The translations under genes and the position numbers were made by a program. Below the pieces are notes generated by a model. The model was not told the origin of the DNA. It saw only the letters and a program-made list of their open reading frames with translations, and ran no database searches. A stretch of DNA of 64,000 nt from Pseudopyrenochaeta lycopersici (taxonomy: Eukaryota > Ascomycota > Dothideomycetes > Pleosporales > Pseudopyrenochaetaceae), in NCBI GenBank assembly GCA_003313425.1, contig NHZP01000071.1, forward strand, positions 62,001-126,000, given 5' to 3'. The number at the start of each line of letters is the position of its first letter. The stretch's first letter is position 1. Below are positions 56,801 to 64,000 of the stretch, piece after piece.

Positions 56801-59800
56801 GACCGTGAGTGCAAACTGTATCCCTTGATGTTAGCATTCTCTTTTAAGCTTTTGGTATGTGGCGAGGGCCGTACCTCGCTGGGGTCATATCCTTCGAGCT
56901 GCTCGAACAATAAGCCAGACCTTTCACCTGTCTCCTCCTCCGAGTGATTTTGAATCGATACTGCAGTGTTGAACAGGGACTCTCCGGAGAGCCCTAAATC
57001 GTGCTGGACTCGCGCTAAAGAAGCATGTTGATGCGGCAGCGCATCGATGAAATCGCTCTGCACCTTCCGAAACACCTTTCGCATGTCGAATCCTGACTTA
57101 AATTGGACTCGGCAAACGAGCATATTGATGAATGCGCCAACGGCGTCTTGAATTCCTTCAACTGGCACGTCCCGACCAGAGGCAATATATCCGAAAGCTA
57201 CATCGTCACTGCTGGTGTACACGGCCAGTACTCTCGCCCATATACCCTGCAGCATGCTGGAAAGAGTAACCTTTTCGGCCTTGCATATATCCAGAAGCTT
57301 AGAGTATTGGTCAAAGTCTACTAGCAAAGTTCCTTGCTTTTTCACAGTGTTTCGATCGTTTGATAGAATAGGGACACAGCAAGGTCGAATTCCTTGCAGA
57401 TATTGCATCCAGTATGCAACTCCATCCTTGCTGGCTTCCGTACGAATGTATCGAACGTAGTTGGAGTATAGTGGTCCGGATCCATTAGGAAGCTGGTCCT
57501 CGTATGCTGCCGCCAGATCCTGCAGTAGAACCGAATGGGATGTTCCATCAATGACAGCATGGTTCATCTCTAATTTGACAAAAACGCTCCTATCTTGAGT
57601 CGTTAGAATTGTCAACTGATGCGGAGGAGCTGGTTTAATGTTCGGCATGCCGCATTCCAACAGCTCTGAGGCGTCGAATTGAGCTCTTCGTAGGAGTTTC
57701 GTGGTGCAAGGGAGCTTCTTAAGGACGACTTGGTCGAAGACACCTTCTCGACAAATGCTGTTGATAAATATTGTCCTTAGTGCAGGGTGCTTGTCTGTGA
57801 CCTTTTGCCACGCGTCTGCTAGCTTTTGTGGATCAACAGGGACCATCCGGTTGTCTCTCGTGAATTTCATCTCGAAAAGCACGTGGAAGAGATACGCTTT
57901 GCTGTCTTTCGCTTGTGCTAGCAACATTCCTTCTTGCATCGGCACGCAAGGGTAGATGTCTTCAATATTGTCGAGCGAAGGAATCCCTGCTGCGGGCAAT
58001 GTCTTCTGCATGAGTTTGTTGAGCCTGTCATATGATTCCAATGGCAATAAGGGGAAATCAGCCAAAGTCGCTTCAGAGATCGATAGGTTCTTCAGAGACA
58101 TTACCAGCTCTTCAAAGGTGCGCTCAAACTCAACCAGCCATCGGTGAATGCCTTTTTGACGTTGCATGTTCCGATTATACACAAAAGAGAAATGAATCAG
58201 ACCGTTAGTAACTGTAGCCGAGATTTCAAATAAAGCGATTCGAGTGGCATTGGGTCCTACATCGGACGTCTTCTTTTGGTCCCTGCGATCATCGAACTCC
58301 AGTGGTTGAAGCAAAGATTCGTTTCGCTCTAGTTGCTGCATCTTTCCAAGATAATTGAATACAATCTCCACTGGAAACTCTCTTTCGAAGTTGGAAGAGT
58401 CGCCCAAGAGCTGGCTTGCGAAATAATCTCGTCCATTGTCGGACATCTTTCGTCGAACATCCTTCACGCGCTTCAGAGTTTCGATGACATCATCCTGTTC
58501 TCCGGAAATTGAAACAGAAATCGGGCAAAGGCTGGTAAACCAGCCCACTGTTCGTGAGGGGTCTACATCGCTCAATGGCTCTCGACCGTGGCTTTCATTA
58601 TAGACGCTCGGGGTCTCGCGCGTAACGAACGTCCTAGAAAAGGAATGAAGGATTGTTGCAATAAAGAGGTCTACAGGCTCGGTTTTGAGAGCCGTTTGGC
58701 CATCTAGAGCATAACCGGATATAGTCTCGTTGACGACAAAGTCGTCAAAATCGGTATCGGCGTAAGTATTCGATTTTCCGCTCATACCCCAGAAACCCAG
58801 GTCTGTGGACGCAATTTCAGATGAGGGAATTACTCTTGACTTGAAAGCTCGATCAGATTGAAGCTCGCGCCAAGCCGGAAATAATAATGGTCTCTCAGAG
58901 AGTAAAGATCCCACCTGGATCCATTCCTCCAAATCTTGCAGTATGATTCTCCAGGACACCATGTCCACAACAAGATGGTGCGCAACAAGGAAAAGGACTT
59001 GAGTACTGTCTGCGACGTTGAACAGCTCGACAGAAAACACAGGTCCGCTTGAGATGTTGAGATTGGCCTGGGATCGCGAAATTGCGTCGGCGATATCTGA
59101 GATGCGTCTGACCCTGTGAGACTGGAAGTTGAATGTTGAGTCAACCTTCTTTTCTGTTCTCTGATGCCAGAGATTTGAGACCTTTATGAAACGGGCTCGC
59201 AGCATCGGATGCTGGCTAACGATCTTCTTAATCGCCTCTTCAATTGTCTTTACATCAATCTTCCTTGCAAGCTTGAGGGTGAAACTCTGGTTGAAATGCC
59301 CCCCTTCCACCTGTTCTGGGTTCAAATGGAAGTAGAGCCGTTGGATCGGAGACAACGCAAATGGTTCGTGATTCTCTGTTGTTTCAGCTTTTGACGCTTC
59401 GGGAACCATCCCAATCGACTGAGATAATTCTTGGATGGATTTGCAGTGCAAGATTTGATGCATGTTAAGCGTAATCTTTTCTTTGCGGCATCGAGCCATC
59501 ATCGCCATGGCAGTGATTGAATCTCCGCCCAAACTTGTGAAGGATTGGCTAATGTCAATGCTTTCCTCGGAGATGTTTAGAACTCGGGATAGAATCTGCC
59601 GGAGGATGAGGGCAGTACCACCGACTAGATCCTTTGTGCTCGTGCGATTTCCAATACCCATGGCAGTGCGGTATGTCTCTTTGCTCATTTGTTCCGCCCA
59701 TACCAAGACCTTTTTGCGGTCTAGCTTTCCCGATAACATTCTTGGAATCGCTTTCAGAGATATCCAAACGGATGGAACCATGTATGGTGGTAGTTTCGCT

Positions 59801-62800
59801 GAAAGTGCCTTGCGTGCACCTGAAAGAATAGGTTCTAAATCCGAGGAATCTCGACCGCTGGCAATCTCGCACGAAGCTGTCGACCCTAAATCCGCTGCCT
59901 GTCTGGAGATCGCAGAGGATACAATGGCAACAAGTCGCTTCTTGCACATTCCCTGCTTAGGAAATACGACCAGGGCGTCATGGCCATCACAGGAATTGAC
60001 TAAATGAGATTCAATTTCTCCAATCTCTAGTCGCTGACCGTTGACCTTGACCTGATTATCCTTCCGGCTGATGTAGATGAGAGAACCGTCTTGTGAATAT
60101 CGGACAAGATCTCCGGTCAAGTAGACTCGATGGTTATCGAATTTATTTCCAGTTATTTGCTCTATCCAGCTCGGTGTGCTGAAGAATGCTGCTTTTGTTT
60201 TCTCCGAGTCATTCAGATACTCCCTTGCAAGAATTGGTCCTTCGATGGCCAATTCCCCTGATGCTCCGATTGGCGATAGCTTGTTTGGATCCTTGGGATC
60301 TACAATCCACAAGCGGCATGATGCGAAGGCATGACCAATATTCAACGGGTCACGCTTTTTAGCTACGTCAATATTTCCATTACAAGAGACGGTAGCTTCT
60401 GTGGGACCTAATTTTGTTAATACTCTGAACGTGCAGAAATTACTGTGGAATTCGCTCACCATAAGCATTGATGAGGCAAACATTTCCTGAGGTCCATTTG
60501 GCCACTGTCTCCGCTGTCATGGCCTCCCCTCCAACGACTAGAGTTTCCAAGGTTGGGACTGAATTAGGTGACGTGATGATGTTGGCGACAGAAGTTGTTA
60601 GGAATGCCCAAGTAACTTTGAAATTACCCATTGTATGTGAGACGTCGTTTAATTTGTCAGCGTCAGAAGGAATACAAATAGTGGCTCCACAGCTCAGAGG
60701 CGTCAACGTCTCCATCACTAATGACAAAGTAAGCAAGTGAGTTATAATTGAAGAGGACTGGAGCCGCACCAGAAGCATCAAATACCAAGTTCGCAAAATG
60801 GAAGGCTCTTGTATCGGCGGAGATGCGGAACGCTTGACACATCGCCAACGCAGAGCTACAAAAGCTCCGGTGCTCAATGACGACTCCTTTGGGGCGACCA
60901 GTGCTTCCACTAGTATAAATAACATATACAGGGTCGTTGGGGGAAGGCCTTGAAGTGTGCGGGCTTGTGCTGCGACGGTAGAGCGATGGGAGGTTGGATA
61001 TGGTGCTCTCGCCAACTTCGAAGAGAGTGATTTTGGGCAAACCAGAGTACAGATTCCGATATTGAGTCGAACACAATACCACCGTCGCCTGGACATCTTC
61101 GGTGATCTCATGATGCCGGGAGATAGGATGCTTTGGATCCAAAGGCACGTATGCTCCGCCGGCCAGGATAACCCCGAGAATCGCGACCATCATCCACTTT
61201 GATTTCTCCAAACAGACTGGCACATAAATTCCTGGTCCAACTCCAAGTCTTCTAAGGTAATTGGCTACTTTTGAAGCCTCGTTGCTGAGCTCAGCGTATG
61301 TGAATTCACCATCATGAGCCGAGATAGCGATTGCCTTCGGACGTTGTGAAACCTGACGTCTGAAGACCGAGTTTAGCGTGTCATCGATTAGAAGTGGTTC
61401 CGCTGCATTCCAATCTCTGAGTGTCTCAGAGTCCTTCGTGCTGACAGTGTTCAAATCTTCCAATTTCGTCCCCGCAGCGTGCACGTCTGAGAGTTGTCCT
61501 AGGGTCGTCTCGAGCTGCCAAAGCATGCGCTGAATCTGGAAACTCGAGATAACGTTAGCATTGTAATGAGCAACGATGCTGACTGCTGAAGATCCGGCAG
61601 TGCACTCGATGACGAGCGGATACGTGAAGAAAGTTGAACTAGAGCCTTCGGAAACGTATGGAGTCCAAAGTTTACTTTCTCCTTGGTCTTCTCCGGTCTG
61701 TATGACTAAAAGGTTTTGGAAATCGCATGCAGTCGAACAGTCCTCATTGATGCGCTTTATCTGTGCGAGCCCATAGTGTTGGTGGTCTACAGCGCTAAGA
61801 GTATTCTGGACGATACTCAAGAGGAAGTCTGAAATCGATTGGTTACGGTCGATTTGGACCCGCATAGGAACTGTTGTCAAAATAGGCCCAACGAGGTCCG
61901 TAATATCCTCTACCGGGATATCCCTCCCGGAAAGTGTCTCGCCAAAAATAACATCCTCTGAGTGAGAATAAGCCGAAAGAAGGAGCGCCCATGCTGCCCT
62001 GATCAAAGTGGCAGTGGTTATATTGGATCCAGCGATTGCGCTGAGTGGGAATGAGTGATGAATTTCAAGGAAATTTGGCTCCTCATCTGGTCGAGGCGGA
62101 GAGGGAAAGTGTTCAAGTGTAACTCCAGCAAGTCTTGACTTCCAAAATTCACGAGACTGCTCGTCGCTCGTCTTTCCAAGGTATTCTATGAATAATGAGA
62201 AAGGTGGACTTGGAATCTGGGAGTCCCCTTTAAAATAGACTTCCTCTACCCGATTCAGGATCAAAGGCATGCTCCAGCCATCGTAAGTTGAGTGATGAAT
62301 CGTCCAAACGAAGAATCGATCGCCGGAAACCGGTTCTTGCACAATGGCATACGCTGCAAGTGGTCCGCCATTATGAGATGGTATCTCTAGGGTATAATCC
62401 GATAGCGATTCCACGGATTCGGATGAGATCCATTCAATTTCTTGTGTTTTCAGAACAACCTGGATAAAATTCCCTGTCTCTGTCTGGACGATACGTGTGC
62501 GTAGAATGTTGAGATCATCAATGACTTTCTGCCAAGCGCGCTTTAACCTGAGAACGTCGATTGATGGTGCCAAGCGGAATACATTTTGGGCAACATACGC
62601 GCCAGGTTGCTTTTCCGAAAGTGTGATGAAAGCTTGTTGAAGAGGGCTTGCGGGATATGCGTCCTGAATGGCCTGTTCATCCACGCCATACGAATAAAGA
62701 CATTCTTGTAGAATTTGCTCGATCGGCTCTTTAGAATTGAGGAGAGAAAATGGCTCCACGTGTATTGGAGACGGCTGAGTATCCAAAACCTGAGATATGG

Positions 62801-64000
62801 AGGCCATATCCGAGAGTGTGGGATTTTTCATCACATCAGCGACTGAAATGATGATGCCTTCTTGTCGTGCAGCCGCAACAAGTCGCATGGAGGACACAGA
62901 ATCCCCTCCAAGCCTGAACCAGGAGTCATCTGCGCCGATGGTACTTGGTGGTTGACTGAGGACAGCTGACCAGGCTCGCTGAAGCACTTGCTCTGCACGC
63001 CCAGTTGGCTGTCGCTTGTGTGAGAGATCGGCTAGCCTGTAAGGAGCAAGCTCAACCTCCGAGAGCCCGCCAATGAGACTCTTGAGGAGGTTTCTGTCGA
63101 GCTTCCCTGAAGCGTTCCATGGCATCCGGAGAATAGGGGCAAAGATTGTTGGTATCATGTACGAAGGCAACAACAACGCCAACTTAGACTCAAGACTTTT
63201 GGCCATTGAACGGTGTGACCCGCCAAACGGAAGGAGAAGATTTGAGTCGTTGGCAATAGAGTCAGCACTCGATACGGACATATTAGATGTCGAGCAAAAG
63301 AATACGCAAAGGGCTTTCCCAGAGGAATTAGGCGTGGAAACAATATCCACTGAGCTCAGTATGCCTGCTGGGAGGTTGGACTCAACATGGTGCTCGACCT
63401 CGCCCACCTCAATCCGTTGGCCATTCAGTTTGACTTGTGTGTCCTTGCGGCCAATGTATCTAAAAACACAGTGAGACTCAAGGGCTTCATGTCGCAATTG
63501 TGACATGTACTTACACGAGAGAACCGTCGGAGTTGTATCGGCAAAGATCTCCAGTCCGATACATACGATCAGACTGGGCCTTCAAAGGCTCTAGGATCTT
63601 TCGATCCATCCAAGCAGGGCTTTCGAAAAACGATGTGGCTGTTTTCTCCTTGTTGTTTATGTAGCCGCGAGAGACAACCCGGCCTTCAATAACAAGCTCG
63701 CCAATACCGCCGATGGGCGTGAGTCTATTGATATCCTTCGGATTAACCAGCCAGTTACGGCCTCCAACAGCATTTCCAATTGTTGCACAATCGGAGTTCA
63801 GAATCTGTCCTCTTTCATTGGATTTGATGTCGAACGTGGCAATAATGGAAGTTTCGCTTGGACCTAGATAGAGTTATCATCTGATACTTCTTATAGCCTC
63901 AATTTCCTTACCATATGCGTTAATGAGGCGACAGTGTTTGGCCCACGTTGAAACCAGTGCGGGAGTTTGAGCCTCCCCAGCTGTAACCAACGTCTTCAGG
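53824..64000 (-). CDS. Non-ribosomal peptide synthetase, 3' part: A(partial)-T-C-A-T-E-C-T-C-T
   Basis: Seven exons in the window: 64000-63912, 63863-63515, 63459-60770, 60717-60460, 60407-56875, 56815-56159, 56112-53824. All six introns (46-59 bp) are GT-AG with matching phases, giving 3287 residues; the N-terminus lies beyond the edge. Domains from the right: A1 (partial; NAYGPSE, YRTGDLCRY); T1 (LGGDS, Ser near 62899); C1 (HHSTYDG near 62288); A2 (YTSGSTGRPKGV, FDASVMET, NAYGPTE, SGKLDRK); T2 (LGGDS near 59519); E (HHLVVDMVSW near 58965, FNYLGK); C2 (NHAVIDG near 57554); T3 (LGGDS near 56096); C3 (SHAQYDG near 55165); T4 (LGGDV, Val at 54088-54090). No thioesterase or reductase. It assembles a peptide with at least one D-residue. 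The frame is intact throughout. Confidence 0.92.
53960..54190 (-). other. NRPS terminal carrier domain T4, phosphopantetheine Ser replaced by Val
   Basis: The fold is typical (SAWQRVL, then FFELGGD-V-IGLAQVASLL), but the residue that should receive the phosphopantetheine arm is Val, codon GTG read from 54090-54088. Such a carrier cannot be loaded in the normal way. The C-terminal tail after it is basic and ends KPGKKDT. Confidence 0.85.
56000..56250 (-). other. NRPS carrier domain T3 without its own adenylation domain
   Basis: PNDSFF-KLGGDSIVAMKLVGAA crosses the intron 56113-56158 and has the normal Ser. It follows C2 directly after a ~130-residue linker, so no adenylation domain serves it in cis. 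It must be loaded by another domain or used as a relay. A Ser/Thr-rich linker of about 100 residues separates it from C3. Confidence 0.85.
58060..59350 (-). other. NRPS epimerisation domain
   Basis: The signature HHLVVDMVSWRII (HHxxxDxxSW), the VGWFTSLCP block and FNYLGK identify an epimerase rather than a condensation domain. It sits between T2 and C2, so the residue selected by A2 is presumably passed on in D form. Confidence 0.85.
59700..61390 (-). other. NRPS adenylation domain A2
   Basis: Core motifs A1-A10 are present, including LAGGAYVPLDP, YTSGSTGRPKGV, NAYGPTE, YLTGDLVRY and SGKLDRK. Two introns (60718-60769, 60408-60459) interrupt it. Aligning by eye to the phenylalanine-activating domain GrsA, the ten specificity positions read D-A-M-F-V-G-A-V-S-K. 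This is a tentative reading, and no substrate is assigned. Confidence 0.8.

Noticed and set aside
54146..60007. Many plus-strand frames of 60-180 codons across the NRPS
   Set aside because: All are antisense shadows of the NRPS exons, whose motifs and intron phases agree on the minus strand.

Overview
The window looks like a piece of a filamentous ascomycete (Pezizomycotina) chromosome. The evidence is short GT-AG introns (45-71 bp), a multimodular non-ribosomal peptide synthetase (NRPS), a HET-type incompatibility relic, a fungal DHA1-type transporter, and long AT-rich tracts of transposons. The transposons are damaged in the way repeat-induced point mutation (RIP) does it: CpA to TpA, with nearly all broken codons being TAA or TAG. 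I cannot name the species.

Layout. 1-2867 is AT-rich and intergenic, with a hAT-like terminal fragment. 2868-4496 encodes a calpain-fold protein whose catalytic Cys is Ser. 5914-7161 encodes an ankyrin-repeat protein. 8559-9677 is an internally deleted Fot1/pogo element with ~50-bp inverted repeats and a TA duplication. 9770-25793 is a nested pair of Ty3/Gypsy chromoviruses of one family: an 8.02-kb forward copy (13424-21443, TSD CCTAA) sits inside the reverse transcriptase of an ~8.0-kb reverse copy (TSD CTTAG). 25973-33320 is an intact gene island: MFS transporter (-), short-chain dehydrogenase (+), aldehyde dehydrogenase (-), cytochrome P450 (+). 33810-37092 holds two related Tc1/mariner elements back to back. 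37400-38623 is a HET-domain pseudogene. 38650-40898 is a hAT transposase relic, cut by an LTR fragment and by a second Gypsy family (41079-48114, reverse). 48115-48925 is an inverted gag fragment of that family. About 49260-53250 is a 5'-truncated, lightly mutated Copia element, followed by a solo LTR (53465-53698). 53824 to the right edge is the 3' part of an NRPS gene on the minus strand.

Function. The MFS/SDR/ALDH/P450 set has the composition of a small oxidative-catabolism or tailoring cluster with export; its substrate cannot be read from sequence. The NRPS fragment, spliced across six introns whose phases all fit, reads A(partial)-T-C-A-T-E-C-T-C-T. Its last two carriers have no adenylation domain of their own, and the final carrier has Val where the phosphopantetheine Ser should be. 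The genes are islands between RIP-degraded repeat blocks, a two-compartment layout typical of secondary-metabolite regions in fungi.
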